DNA of 55,967 bases, from the NCBI GenBank assembly GCA_903924465.1, contig CAIYBN010000013.1:1-55967 (forward strand). The letters are read 5' to 3'. How positions within the stretch are numbered: the first letter of the stretch is position 1; the number at the start of each line of letters is the position of its first letter. Positions 26,380 to 35,172 of this stretch are shown in pieces. Below the pieces are notes generated by a model. That model ran no database searches and was not told the DNA's origin. It saw only the letters and a list, made by a program, of their open reading frames with translations. The translations under genes and the position numbers were made by a program. The stretch is from an uncultured Myxococcales bacterium (GTDB lineage: Bacteria; Myxococcota_A; UBA9042).

Positions 26380-27954
26380 TCACTCCACGGCGACAAACGT
26401 TGCGCTGCCTGGCAGCGAGCGGGCAAAGTCGCGCAGGGCGGGCGCCAGCTGCTGCGCGGCCGCAGGCGTCGTGGCAAAGAACGACACGCGGTCGGAACTG
26501 ACGATGGTGGGCGTGGCGGTGAGGCGCAATTCGCCGAGCTTTTGCCAGCTGGGCGGAACGGTCGCAAACCAGCTCTCGTAGAGCATCACCAGGCCGACGT
26601 CGTGGCGCCGCGTGAGCGATGCCATCCAACTGCTGTCGCGTGAAGCGAGCCGGGCGTGAAACGCTTCCGACGACGCCAGCCCCCACATGTCGAGCACATA
26701 GCCGTCGCGGCGGAAGGCCACGAGGCCGATGTCGTTGACGGCAACGGGACCGAGCACGCCGCTGCTGGCAAATCGCGCCATTTGTCCCTGTTGGCTGAAG
26801 ATGTCGGACGAGGCGCCGGGAATCCGCCGCAGATCCCAGCCGTACATCGGCACGGTGAGCGCCCACATCGCGGCGAAGGCCAACGCTTCGAAACGACGGC
26901 TCCGAAGCGGTGCAGCGTCCCTGAGTCTGAGGCCGGTGGCGAGGCACCAGCTGAAGCAGACGATGTACATTTCGTAGCGGTGAAACCAGCCGTAGCGGCC
27001 CGTGACCAAGTGCACACCGATGGCGACCGCGCCCAGCACCGCGAGCCGGCGGAGCCCCAACTCGCTGCGGCGGAGCCACGCGAGCCTGAGAAGCCAGATG
27101 GCGACGGCCAGCAACGCCAGCCCAGCGGGATGCGTGAGACTGGTCCGCAGGTTTCCGGCGAGACGGGCCAGCGGGCTTCCCGGCGCATCCGACGCCAACT
27201 TCAGAAGCACCGACCCTGGCAACGCCGGCAGGCCGAGATGGACGAGGAAGCCGGAAAACGCGGCGAGACCGGCAAGCGCACCCGCGAGTGCAAGCGACGC
27301 GCGCGCGCGGTGGCCACGGGCGAAGAGCCAGGCCGAAGCGAGCAGGGCGATTGGCAAATCGTCGTAGCGAATGAGCGGCGTGAGGACCAGCGTCAGGATC
27401 AGCCAGCCAGGAGCGGTTCGCCGCGTCAGTTCGCGGAGCAGTCCGGCGGCAATGACGGCCAGCGTCAGCGCCTGCAACACGTGTTCCAGACCGAGAAAGA
27501 CCAGACCGACGAGGTTCGTCCCGACCAGGAAGGAGAGGAGCAGCAGGCTGTGCGCGGCCAGACCCAAGCGGCGGCCAGAAGCGTCCAGCGCGTCGGCGAC
27601 GATGCGGTCAAACACGAACAAGAGAGCGCAGGCGCACACCAGATTCACGATCAACGGCAGCCAATCCGCATGAGCCTGGGTGGCAAATGGCGCGAGCAGA
27701 AAAGGCCACAGGACGCTGGATGAAGGGGACGAGAATTCGCCCGCGTTCAAGCCGTAGTGGCCTTGGGCAATGCGACGTGCCAGCGCGAGATGGATATAGG
27801 GATCGTCCAGCGAGTAGACGAAATGGCCGGAAGTCTTGACCAGTATGCCGAGAAGCACCACGCCGGTCAGAACGGCGAATGTCGTCCAGGCCAGGTACAA
27901 AGGCGCGTTCGTCCTGGATTTTCGACTTTCGCCCGGCGGGCCGTGCATGAGCAT
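26380..27954 (-). CDS. Multi-membrane GT-C-type glycosyltransferase-like protein
   Basis: A 524-residue integral membrane protein with roughly ten hydrophobic segments. The first membrane segment (about 22-44) is followed by SLDDPYIHLALARRIAQG. An acidic pair in the first extracytoplasmic loop is the catalytic-site signature of GT-C enzymes that use polyprenyl-phosphate sugars (GT39/ArnT/PMT type). The C-terminal 120 residues are a soluble extracytoplasmic domain. I start at 27954 (MLMHGPPG); the ribosome site is weak and 27948 is possible. It is divergent from the five-gene sugar cluster at 28171, and a second GT-C-like gene flanks that cluster at 32761. It probably transfers a lipid-linked sugar made by the cluster; acceptor unknown. 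Confidence 0.8.
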   Translation of the reverse strand: MLMHGPPGESRKSRTNAPLYLAWTTFAVLTGVVLLGILVKTSGHFVYSLDDPYIHLALARRIAQGHYGLNAGEFSSPSSSVLWPFLLAPFATQAHADWLPLIVNLVCACALLFVFDRIVADALDASGRRLGLAAHSLLLLSFLVGTNLVGLVFLGLEHVLQALTLAVIAAGLLRELTRRTAPGWLILTLVLTPLIRYDDLPIALLASAWLFARGHRARASLALAGALAGLAAFSGFLVHLGLPALPGSVLLKLASDAPGSPLARLAGNLRTSLTHPAGLALLAVAIWLLRLAWLRRSELGLRRLAVLGAVAIGVHLVTGRYGWFHRYEMYIVCFSWCLATGLRLRDAAPLRSRRFEALAFAAMWALTVPMYGWDLRRIPGASSDIFSQQGQMARFASSGVLGPVAVNDIGLVAFRRDGYVLDMWGLASSEAFHARLASRDSSWMASLTRRHDVGLVMLYESWFATVPPSWQKLGELRLTATPTIVSSDRVSFFATTPAAAQQLAPALRDFARSLPGSATFVAVE

Positions 27955-28170
27955 CCAAGTGCGGAAAACGCGCGGCGGAAAGACCCGCACGGGGATCGTA
28001 CGCGCTGCACTTGGGGCAATCAAGCTGGGACGGATGGGCGCGGAAGAAGTTGACTGACCGCGACCCGACCGCCAAACTTCCGGGACGCGTTGCTGCGGAT
28101 TCGGGCGATGCGTTGGCGGGCAGGCCGGCCAATCCGCGCTGTGATTCCTCGTCCTCCACCCGAGCGCGCG

Positions 28171-29322
28171 ATGCCCGAGAAACTGACCACAGCCGCCTTG
28201 GAACCCGTGGAGACGGCGGATGCGCTGGTGATCGGCGCGGGCATGTACGGCTGCCACATCGCGTGCCTGTTGCGGCAGCAAGGCCGGAGCGTGATTCTGG
28301 TCGATCGCGAGCCGGAGTTGCTCACCCGCGCGTCCTACGCCAACCAAGCGCGCGTGCACAACGGCTATCACTATCCGCGCAGCGTGCTGACGGCACTGCG
28401 GTCGCACGTCAATTTCGCCAGATTTGTCGAGGAGTTTCGGGCGTGCATCGACGACTCGTTCCAGATGTATTACGCCATTGCGAGGCAGCACAGCAAGGTG
28501 ACGGCGCGCCAGTTTGAGCGGTTTTGTCTTGCGGTCGGCGCGCCGCTGACACCTGCCTCTGCCGGCGTGGCTGCCCGTTTTGACCCCGCGTTGACCGAAG
28601 CGGTCTTTGCCGCGGAAGAATACGCGTTTGATGCCAAGAAGCTCGCTGCCGAGATGCGCGGGCGGTTGGCGCACTACGCGGTCGATACCCGCCTCAGCCA
28701 TGCACTGACCGCGCTTGTCCGGACAGAGCAGGGGCTGGAAGCGACGCTGCAGGCGCAGGGCCAGGAGAGCCGTATCGTCGCGCGCCACGTGTTCAATTGC
28801 ACGTATTCCAACCTGAATCGCGTACTGGCGGCTGGCAATCGACCGTTGATTCCGCTCAAGCACGAGTTGACGGAGATGGCCCTCGTCGACGTGCCGCCGG
28901 CGATGAAAGACGTTGGCGTGACCATGATGTGCGGGCCGTTCTTTTCGATTATGCCTTTTCCGTCTCGCAACTTGCACACGCTCAGCCATGTCCGGTACAC
29001 GCCGCATGGCGCGTGGCACGACCGCCCGGGCGAGCCTCTGCGGCACTTGCATGATCCGCAGTACTTTCAGAAGTCTTCGCGCTTTGCGCACATGGTGCGG
29101 GACGCGGCGCGCTACATGCCGGAACTGGCGGCGTGCACGCAGCGCGACTCGCTGTGGGAGGTCAAGACGGTCCTGCCGCAAAATGAGAACGACGACGGCC
29201 GGCCGATTCTGTGGAAACGCGACGCCGAATGGCCGCAACTGGTCAGCGTCATGGGCGGGAAGATCGATAACGTGTATGATATGGCCCCCGAGATGGCCAC
29301 GCTTCTCGCGGAGGAATCGTGA
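28171..29322 (+). CDS. FAD-dependent oxidoreductase of glycan cluster
   Basis: A 383-residue protein of the D-amino-acid-oxidase-like (DAO) FAD family. The dinucleotide motif is DALVIGAGMYGCHIA with an acidic residue at the end of beta-2 (LVDRE), and a second family block ASYANQARVHNGYHYPRS comes early. The C-terminus has a VMGGKIDNVYD segment where DAO members bind the flavin again. I start at 28171 (MPEKLTT); no good ribosome site is visible and upstream in-frame codons exist. Its stop codon overlaps the start of the next gene by 4 bases. In this context it may oxidise a sugar or a sugar-linked group. No substrate can be named. Confidence 0.85.
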   Translation: MPEKLTTAALEPVETADALVIGAGMYGCHIACLLRQQGRSVILVDREPELLTRASYANQARVHNGYHYPRSVLTALRSHVNFARFVEEFRACIDDSFQMYYAIARQHSKVTARQFERFCLAVGAPLTPASAGVAARFDPALTEAVFAAEEYAFDAKKLAAEMRGRLAHYAVDTRLSHALTALVRTEQGLEATLQAQGQESRIVARHVFNCTYSNLNRVLAAGNRPLIPLKHELTEMALVDVPPAMKDVGVTMMCGPFFSIMPFPSRNLHTLSHVRYTPHGAWHDRPGEPLRHLHDPQYFQKSSRFAHMVRDAARYMPELAACTQRDSLWEVKTVLPQNENDDGRPILWKRDAEWPQLVSVMGGKIDNVYDMAPEMATLLAEES

Positions 29323-30368
29323 GCGAAAACCCGCCTGCGCCTGCGCAAAAGCTCTCGCATCTGTTCGTCTCCGTCGTGCTCGTGCTGCGCAACAACGCGG
29401 ATGTTGCCGCGGCGCGCGTAGCGGAAATCCTCCAGAAGCTCCACGCGACGTATGAGAATTACGAGTTGGTTGTCGTCGATGACGGCTCGGACGATGCCAC
29501 GCTGCTGTGCCTGCAGCCGCTGCTGACCCAGCATATCGGCCTGCGCATTCTGGAGCTCTCGCGGCATTTTGGCACGGAAGTGGCGGTCACCGCTGGGCTG
29601 GAAAATGCGATTGGCGACGTCGTGCTGACCATGACGCCGTTTGATCCGCCAGACCGCATGGCCGATTTTGTCGCCGAGGTGCAGAAGACCGGTGGCATCG
29701 TCAACGGTGTGGCCGAGCACGACGACAAGCGGCGCCATCCGCTGCGGCAGTGGGGATCGGCGCTCTACCACAGCGCGTCGCGTCGGTTCCTGGGCATCGA
29801 CATCGTGCAGGACGCCACGACGTTTCGGGCGTTGAGCCGTTCGGCGCTGAATGCGGTCGTGCGCATCCGCGAAAAACATCGGTATCTTCAGGTCTTTGCC
29901 CCGTACATCGGTCTGTCGATTGGCTACCTGCCGTACCGGCCGTTGAACGTGCGCGGCAAGACACAGCTGATGCCGATCCTGCAAGCGCTGAACCAGGCGA
30001 TCGACGTCGTGGTGACGAGTTCGCTGCGACCGTTGCGCGCGGTGACCTGGCTGGCGCTGGCGGGAAGCGCGCTGAATGTGCTGTACGTTGGCTATGTGGC
30101 GCTGATTGCCCTGTTCAAGGCGCACGTCGCGGAGGGCTGGATTACCCAGTCCCTGCAAAATAGCGGCATGTTCCTGATGCTCTTCCTGATTCTCGCGGTT
30201 TCGTCTGAATATCTGGGGAGGCTGCTGACGGAATCGCGCGACCGGCCGCTGTATTTTGTCCGGCAGGAGTCCACGAGTTCGGTCCTGGTGCCGATCGCGC
30301 ATCGCCGTAATGTGACAACGGAATCTCGCCACGACGCTTTGCCCAACCAGGAGGATTTCGTTCGATGA
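29319..30368 (+). CDS. GT2 glycosyltransferase, polyprenyl-phosphate type, altered DxD
   Basis: A 349-residue protein of the dolichol-phosphate-mannose-synthase/ArnC type. The GT-A domain (about 14-230) has VVVDDGSDDAT and LSRHFGTEVAVTAGLENA. Two membrane segments lie near 240-305 (ALAGSALNVLYVGYVALIALF and MFLMLFLILAVSSEYLGRL). Such enzymes put a sugar from a nucleotide donor onto a polyprenyl phosphate. Where the family has DADLQDPPE, this protein reads TMTPFDPPDRM, so both Asp of the metal site are Thr. It may be inactive, metal-independent or altered in donor. The start is GTG at 29319 after GAGGA, overlapping the previous stop (GTGA). The next gene overlaps its stop likewise. Confidence 0.9.
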   Translation: MSENPPAPAQKLSHLFVSVVLVLRNNADVAAARVAEILQKLHATYENYELVVVDDGSDDATLLCLQPLLTQHIGLRILELSRHFGTEVAVTAGLENAIGDVVLTMTPFDPPDRMADFVAEVQKTGGIVNGVAEHDDKRRHPLRQWGSALYHSASRRFLGIDIVQDATTFRALSRSALNAVVRIREKHRYLQVFAPYIGLSIGYLPYRPLNVRGKTQLMPILQALNQAIDVVVTSSLRPLRAVTWLALAGSALNVLYVGYVALIALFKAHVAEGWITQSLQNSGMFLMLFLILAVSSEYLGRLLTESRDRPLYFVRQESTSSVLVPIAHRRNVTTESRHDALPNQEDFVR

Positions 30369-31150
30369 CCGCGACAGCTCCACGCGAAGTGCCGACGTTC
30401 GTTGCCCGCGAATTTGCGCCGAAACGCACACGCTACTGCGTGGCCGTGCCGGTCATCAATGAAGGCGAGCGAATTCTCGGGCAACTGCGCAAAATGCAAG
30501 GGCATGCCGAGCTCGCGGACGTGGTGATCGCCGACGGCGGTTCGACCGATGGCTCGATGGAACCGCAGCGGTTGCAGGAACTCGGCGTGCGCGCTCTGCT
30601 GGTCAAGACTGGTCCTGGCAAACTGGGCGCGCAAATCCGTATGGCTTTCGCCTGGGCGCTGGAGCAGGGCTACGATGGCGTCATTTTGGTCGATGGCAAC
30701 GACAAGGACGAGACGGGAGAAATCGCGCGTTTTATCGCAAAGTTGGATGATGGCTACGACTTTGTCCAAGGCTCGCGGTTCGTGCCCGGCGGCCAAGCTG
30801 TGCGCAATCCCGCGTCCAGGCTGTGGGGCATTCGCCTGCTGCACGCCCCGGCGATTTCCCTCTCGGCGCGCCACCGCTACACCGACACGACCAACGGTTT
30901 TCGCGCCTATTCGCGCCGCCTGCTGACCGATCCGCGCATGGCGGTCTTTCGCGACGTGCTGGCCGGCTACGAACTCCACTATTACCTGGCGATTCGCGCG
31001 GCGCGCCTGGGCCTGCGCATCTGCGAGGTGCCGGTGACGCGCATCTATCCCGACGACGGCACCGTGCCGAGCAAGATTGCCGGTTGGCGCGGCAACGCCA
31101 AGATCCTGCGCGTGCTGGCGGACGCTTGCCTGCATCGCTTTGACCCCTGA
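30365..31150 (+). CDS. GT2 family glycosyltransferase
   Basis: A 261-residue soluble glycosyltransferase. Family blocks visible are VAVPVINEGERI (first strand), VVIADGGSTDGS (donor-binding), VDGNDKDETGEIARFI in the place of the DxD region, YDFVQGSRFVPGG, and TDTTNGFRAYSRR followed by YELHYYL. This combination belongs to a GT2 subgroup that I associate with surface-polysaccharide loci; no enzyme in it is characterised to my knowledge. ATG at 30365 overlaps the previous stop (ATGA) and has AGGAGG upstream, so the genes are translationally coupled. It probably works with the polyprenyl-type GT2 before it on one glycan intermediate. Confidence 0.9.
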   Translation: MTATAPREVPTFVAREFAPKRTRYCVAVPVINEGERILGQLRKMQGHAELADVVIADGGSTDGSMEPQRLQELGVRALLVKTGPGKLGAQIRMAFAWALEQGYDGVILVDGNDKDETGEIARFIAKLDDGYDFVQGSRFVPGGQAVRNPASRLWGIRLLHAPAISLSARHRYTDTTNGFRAYSRRLLTDPRMAVFRDVLAGYELHYYLAIRAARLGLRICEVPVTRIYPDDGTVPSKIAGWRGNAKILRVLADACLHRFDP

Positions 31151-31168
31151 AGGTTGCGCGAGGCGACG

Positions 31169-31936
31169 ATGAAGACCGCGCTCATTGGCCATACCGGCTT
31201 CGTGGGTTCCAATCTGGCCGCGCAGGCGGATTGGGACGATCTGTACAATTCCAAGAATATCCATGAACTTGCCGGTAAGCACTACGATTTCGTGGTCTGT
31301 GCCGGCGCGCCCGCGGCGAAGTGGCTCATCAACCAGAATCCCGACGCGGACCAGGCGAATTTGCAGACGCTGCAGGATGCGATCGCCGCAGCGGACATCG
31401 CGGAACTGCTGCTGATTTCGACCATCGACGTCTATGCGGCGCCGCTTGGCGTCTACGAAGACACGCCCATCGACGTGACCGGTCACCACGCCTACGGCCT
31501 GCACCGGCTGGCGCTGGAGCAATTCTGCACGGCGACGCTGCCGACCACCGTCGTTCGCCTGCCGGGCTTGTTTGGCAAAGGTCTGAAGAAAAACGTGATT
31601 TTTGATCTGCTGCACGGCAATCAGGTCGATCGCATCGATCCGGAGGGGAATTTTCAGTACTACGATTTGAAGCACCTTTGGCGCGACATCGTGCGAATTC
31701 GCCAGCACGGGCTGCGGCGCGTCAACATCGCGACAGGGCCGACGTTGACGCAGCGCATCGCCAGCGAATTGTTCGGCATCGAGTTGGCGCCCAAAGCGGG
31801 GCCGCGCGCGGCGTACGACATGCGCTCGCGCTACGGGCACGTGTGGGGGCGCAGCGACGATTACCTGTATGGCGCCGACGAAATTTGGGCCGATCTGGCA
31901 GCGTACGTGGCCCAAGCCCAGCGAGGCGACGGATGA
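31169..31936 (+). CDS. NAD(P)-dependent sugar epimerase/dehydratase-like SDR
   Basis: A 255-residue extended short-chain dehydrogenase. I start at 31169 (MKTALIGHTG); a TTG 15 bases upstream is less likely. The nucleotide-binding motif is GHTGFVGSNL, with VCAGAPA next, then ISTIDVYA (the Ser/Thr position) and the catalytic segment HAYGLHRLALE. The usual Y-x3-K is Y-x3-R here, so the lysine that lowers the Tyr pKa is replaced. VRLPGLFGKG follows as in sugar epimerases. The protein is shorter than typical epimerases (300-330 residues) because the C-terminal substrate lobe is small. It is the fourth gene of the cluster and overlaps the next by 4 bases. It is likely to act on the sugar made here; reaction not assignable. 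Confidence 0.88.
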   Translation: MKTALIGHTGFVGSNLAAQADWDDLYNSKNIHELAGKHYDFVVCAGAPAAKWLINQNPDADQANLQTLQDAIAAADIAELLLISTIDVYAAPLGVYEDTPIDVTGHHAYGLHRLALEQFCTATLPTTVVRLPGLFGKGLKKNVIFDLLHGNQVDRIDPEGNFQYYDLKHLWRDIVRIRQHGLRRVNIATGPTLTQRIASELFGIELAPKAGPRAAYDMRSRYGHVWGRSDDYLYGADEIWADLAAYVAQAQRGDG

Positions 31937-32757
31937 ACCTGTGCATCTCCAACATCGCCTGGCGCGCGGAGGAAGAGCCGCAAGTCGCACGGTTGCTTGC
32001 GGCGCTTGGTGTTGCCCGCATCGAGTTGGCGCCGTTGCGCGCGGTCGCGACGCCGTGGCAGCCGGACAAGGATGAAGCCTTGCGCTGCCGGGCATTTTGG
32101 GCGGCGCATGGCATGCAGATCGACGCACTGCAGGCGCTTCTCTTCGGCCGCGATGGCATGGCCTTGTTCGAGACGCCGGAAGCCCGCGCCAAGATGCTGG
32201 AGCACCTGCGGGGTGTCCTGCAGCTCGCCGAGTGGCTCGGCGCGCGGCGCTTGGTGTTCGGCTCGCCAGGGCAGCGTCGACGGGGGCAGTTGACCGTGAA
32301 CGCGGCGCACGAGATTGCCGTGGCATTTTTTCGCGAAGTGGCCAACATCGCTGAGAAACACGGCGCTTGTCTGTGCATCGAGCCCAATCCACCGACCTAT
32401 GGCTGTGACTTTGTCACAACGGCCGCGGAAGGCGCTGCGCTCGTGCGCGCGGTGGACAGTCCCGGCTTTGGCCTGCATCTGGACGCAGCGGGCCTGTACC
32501 TGGCCGGTGATGACGGCGCGCAGTCTATCCACGACAGCATGGATTTGCTTGGCCATTTTCACGCCAGCGCGCCGCAGTTGGGCCACGTCAACCGTGCGTC
32601 TCCGGTGGATGTTCCTGCCTTGCTGGCAGCGCTTGCCTCGCGTCGGTACGCGGGCGACGTGTCCATCGAAATGCGCGCTGAGCCGCAACGCTCCAACCTC
32701 GCCCGGGTCGCAGAGTCGGTTGGCTGGCTGCAAGAGCAGATGGCGGTCCTTCCTTGA
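31933..32757 (+). CDS. TIM-barrel sugar isomerase/epimerase family protein
   Basis: A 274-residue protein of the AP-endonuclease-2/xylose-isomerase-like TIM-barrel superfamily. It opens with LCISNIAW, then RIELAPL (end of beta-2), LVFGSPGQRRRGQ, LCIEPNPPTYGCDF with the metal-binding Glu, FGLHLDAAGLYL with an Asp, LGHFHASAP with His, and VSIEMRAE with a final Glu. The Glu-Asp-His-Glu set is the usual divalent-metal site. ATG at 31933 overlaps the previous stop (ATGA), with GAGG upstream. It closes the five-gene operon and ends 3 bp from the convergent GT-C-like gene. It probably isomerises or epimerises a sugar or keto-sugar precursor. Confidence 0.88.
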   Translation: MNLCISNIAWRAEEEPQVARLLAALGVARIELAPLRAVATPWQPDKDEALRCRAFWAAHGMQIDALQALLFGRDGMALFETPEARAKMLEHLRGVLQLAEWLGARRLVFGSPGQRRRGQLTVNAAHEIAVAFFREVANIAEKHGACLCIEPNPPTYGCDFVTTAAEGAALVRAVDSPGFGLHLDAAGLYLAGDDGAQSIHDSMDLLGHFHASAPQLGHVNRASPVDVPALLAALASRRYAGDVSIEMRAEPQRSNLARVAESVGWLQEQMAVLP

Positions 32758-32760
32758 CGG

Positions 32761-34251
32761 TCAGGGCAGGTGCGGACACACGGACCGTTCGCTGTGACCG
32801 TCCACGAGCACGTACGGCGCCATGCGGGCCAAGTAACGGGCCTTGGCTGGCTCATCCATCCGCTTGAAGTTGCCCGCAGTGAGCGCCGTCCGCAGCCCAG
32901 TCACTGCGCCGTACCGCGTCGCCAGCGTGTGGTCCGTGAAGAGGAACACGTGGCCGGGCAGGGTCAACTGGCAGGCGCGCAAAGCCGGGATCCGGGCCTC
33001 CTCGGCCTGCACACGGGCGCGCGCGTCGTGGCCGGCGCCCACCTGAGCCAGAAACGCCGGCACGCCCAAGGCGAGCGTCACCAGCAGGACAATCAGAAGC
33101 ATGCTGAACGAACGAGGACTTGCGTGATCCAGCACCGCCGCCAACAGCACCGCGGTGGCGACCAGGAAGAGCGGCGTGAAGTAGCGGCTGTCGAGATAAC
33201 CGGTCAGCAAGTACGGCGTGAGACAACCCGCGCAGCCCAGCGCAAACACCAGCAGGCGGCGCAGTTTGGCGGGGGGAAACTGGCGAATGCGCCAAGCCAC
33301 GGTCGCCGACAACAGCCAGATGGCGGAGAAGTTCACGGATGCATGATAGACCAAGCTGAGGAGGGGACGCACGTTAAACGCGAGCCGCGAGAGCCACAGC
33401 TGCGGGTTGTCCTGGGCGCGAACGGTCGGGATCGCGGGAAAATCGAGAACGTTGGCGGCAAGGGCGGAAGAGGCGATCCAGCCGTTGTCAGACACCCAGA
33501 ATCGGCCGAAATAGATTTGGCTGTAGAAGATCCACGGCAGGCAGCCAATCAAGAAGCCGAGGAGGTACTTGGTCCGACCCGGCGCGCGCCAGTTGAGCAT
33601 TCCGTTCGCGGTGATGAAGGCAAGGCTGAAGACCAGGCAGTCGAAACGGACAAGTGCGGAAGCGCCAAGCAGGAGCCCGCAGGCGAAGGCGCGGCCGCTC
33701 ACGTGGGCATAACCGGCGCCAGCGAGTGTCAGAATCGCCAACGGAATGGTGCGCCCGGCAAAGAGTTCAGCCAGATAGCCGGGGTAGGAAAGGAGCGAAG
33801 CCACGAGGACCAGGGCGGCGAGGCGCGGCAGGCGCACCGAGTCGGCCACCCGAAACGCCAGCCAGCAGATTGCCAACGTGCTGGCGATGTTGAGCCCGAT
33901 CGCGATGCCTGGCCGGGCACCGAGAACGCTCTGCAGGAGTGCCAGCAGGACGGGATAGCCGAACGGAAACGACGCAGCGTGGTCGCCGGGCAAATAGCTG
34001 CGAATCGTATTGAAGGTGTAAAAGTGGCCCGAAAAGACCGTCCGCGCGAGTTCGAAAAGCGACCAGCTATCGGGCGAAAAGCTGGCGATGCCGATGGACA
34101 GGGCCGCGCCGCTGAGAACGATGCCGAAGACGACCAGCAAGCCGCAGATGGCGCCGCGACGGTGGAGCAGGGCGTCCAGGAGGGCGCCGACTTGGTCCAA
34201 GCGTTCGGTCAAGGTCTGCAACACCGCGACGCCAACCCCGCCCACGTTCAC
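32761..34251 (-). CDS. Multi-membrane GT-C-like protein
   Basis: A 496-residue integral membrane protein with about ten hydrophobic segments. After the first (about 35-57) comes an extracytoplasmic loop, SIGIASFSPDSWSLFELART, and then YLPGDHAASFPFGYPVLLALL, a layout seen in GT39-type and DUF2029-type enzymes. The last 100 residues are a soluble domain with several Arg, Asp and His. The start is GTG at 34251 and the ribosome site is weak. It is convergent with the sugar cluster and flanks it opposite the other GT-C-like protein, so the two may use the same lipid-linked donor. The acidic catalytic pair is less clear than in 26380-27954, so assignment to a transferase is tentative. Confidence 0.7.
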   Translation of the reverse strand: MNVGGVGVAVLQTLTERLDQVGALLDALLHRRGAICGLLVVFGIVLSGAALSIGIASFSPDSWSLFELARTVFSGHFYTFNTIRSYLPGDHAASFPFGYPVLLALLQSVLGARPGIAIGLNIASTLAICWLAFRVADSVRLPRLAALVLVASLLSYPGYLAELFAGRTIPLAILTLAGAGYAHVSGRAFACGLLLGASALVRFDCLVFSLAFITANGMLNWRAPGRTKYLLGFLIGCLPWIFYSQIYFGRFWVSDNGWIASSALAANVLDFPAIPTVRAQDNPQLWLSRLAFNVRPLLSLVYHASVNFSAIWLLSATVAWRIRQFPPAKLRRLLVFALGCAGCLTPYLLTGYLDSRYFTPLFLVATAVLLAAVLDHASPRSFSMLLIVLLVTLALGVPAFLAQVGAGHDARARVQAEEARIPALRACQLTLPGHVFLFTDHTLATRYGAVTGLRTALTAGNFKRMDEPAKARYLARMAPYVLVDGHSERSVCPHLP

Positions 34252-34362
34252 ATGGCCCGGCGAGTCTGAAGGCCGCCGTTTGGCGCGTCAAGCGCTGCAC
34301 ACAGCCTGACCGAACTTCGAGCTCTAACGTACGAACCGCGCCGTCTCACCGGAGGTGTACGC

Positions 34363-35172
34363 TCAGAAACGTCCAGCCCAGGCCAAGCCGCCGCCGCCGG
34401 GCAACAGCAGCGTCGCCACTTGTCCGGTCGCAGGCTCATCGCCGGTTCGCAACGCGAGAATCGCGCCAACGACCAGTCCCGCCGTGCCCGCGCCCAGGGC
34501 ACACGCAGCACCGACGCGATTGCGCACAATCACCGCGTGATCACTGTCCAGCTTCGCTGGCGAATACTGCCCGGCAGCTGACTCGCGATTCACGCGCCCG
34601 TTCACGGCCTCCGTCCACCCCAGCCAGGCCGCGCCACCCACGACGAGCGCGGCACCTCCTCCCACCAGAGTCCACGGAAGCCAATTGAAATCCGTCGGGT
34701 TCCGCGGTTCGTTCACCGCCGCGACCGGTGGCTGCTCCGGCTCGATTATCGCCACCGGCGCCGTGACCGTCGGCTGAAGCCGTTCCGGCTGTGGCGGTTC
34801 CGGGGGCGCCTTCGGCGTCTTCTCCGCCGCCAATCGCGCTTCCACGCGCGCGAGTCGCGCCACGACCTCGTCGTGATCCGGACCCGCGGGCACTTTCTCC
34901 AAGTACCTCTGGAACTGCGTTCGCGCGTACTCCAGCTTGCCCGCCTCCTCCCACGCGCGCCCGGCGTTGCGCAGGCGCACGAACTTGTCGTTGCCCAGCG
35001 CGTACGCTTTCTCAAAGAGTTCTGCCGCTTCTGGAAAGCGTTGGTCCTTGAATGCTGCGGCCGCGTCGTCTGCAATCGACTTGCCCAAATCCTTGGGTGG
35101 GGACGCAGCGAATGCGGTGGACGAGCAGAGTGCCAACCAAAGGAAGCACGGAATGATCGCGCGGCGTGTCAT
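34363..35172 (-). CDS. Exported TPR protein with C-terminal membrane segments
   Basis: A 269-residue protein. A signal peptide ends near AFA (residue 23). Two to three tetratricopeptide-like helices occupy about 37-110 (DAAAAFKDQRFPEAAELFEKAYAL and RNAGRAWEEAGKLEYARTQF are the clearest). A Pro/Glu/Val spacer follows (115-160), then a Gly/Ala-rich hydrophobic segment (about 168-190) and another near 220-245. This layout is common in myxobacteria next to Ser/Thr kinases. The ATG shares one base with the stop of the kinase gene (TAATG), with GAGG in the kinase 3' end, so translation is coupled. It may be a partner, target or scaffold for the kinase in the envelope. Confidence 0.85.
   Translation of the reverse strand: MTRRAIIPCFLWLALCSSTAFAASPPKDLGKSIADDAAAAFKDQRFPEAAELFEKAYALGNDKFVRLRNAGRAWEEAGKLEYARTQFQRYLEKVPAGPDHDEVVARLARVEARLAAEKTPKAPPEPPQPERLQPTVTAPVAIIEPEQPPVAAVNEPRNPTDFNWLPWTLVGGGAALVVGGAAWLGWTEAVNGRVNRESAAGQYSPAKLDSDHAVIVRNRVGAACALGAGTAGLVVGAILALRTGDEPATGQVATLLLPGGGGLAWAGRF

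Noticed and set aside
27955..28014. CCAAGTGC/GCACTTGG inverted repeat between the divergent GT-C-like and FAD oxidoreductase genes
   Set aside because: An 8-bp match with arms 44 bp apart is expected by chance in this composition and does not overlap a promoter I can define.
30092..32392. Long minus-strand frame across the sugar operon
   Set aside because: Antisense to four overlapping, motif-bearing genes; Arg/Ala/Pro-rich shadow composition.
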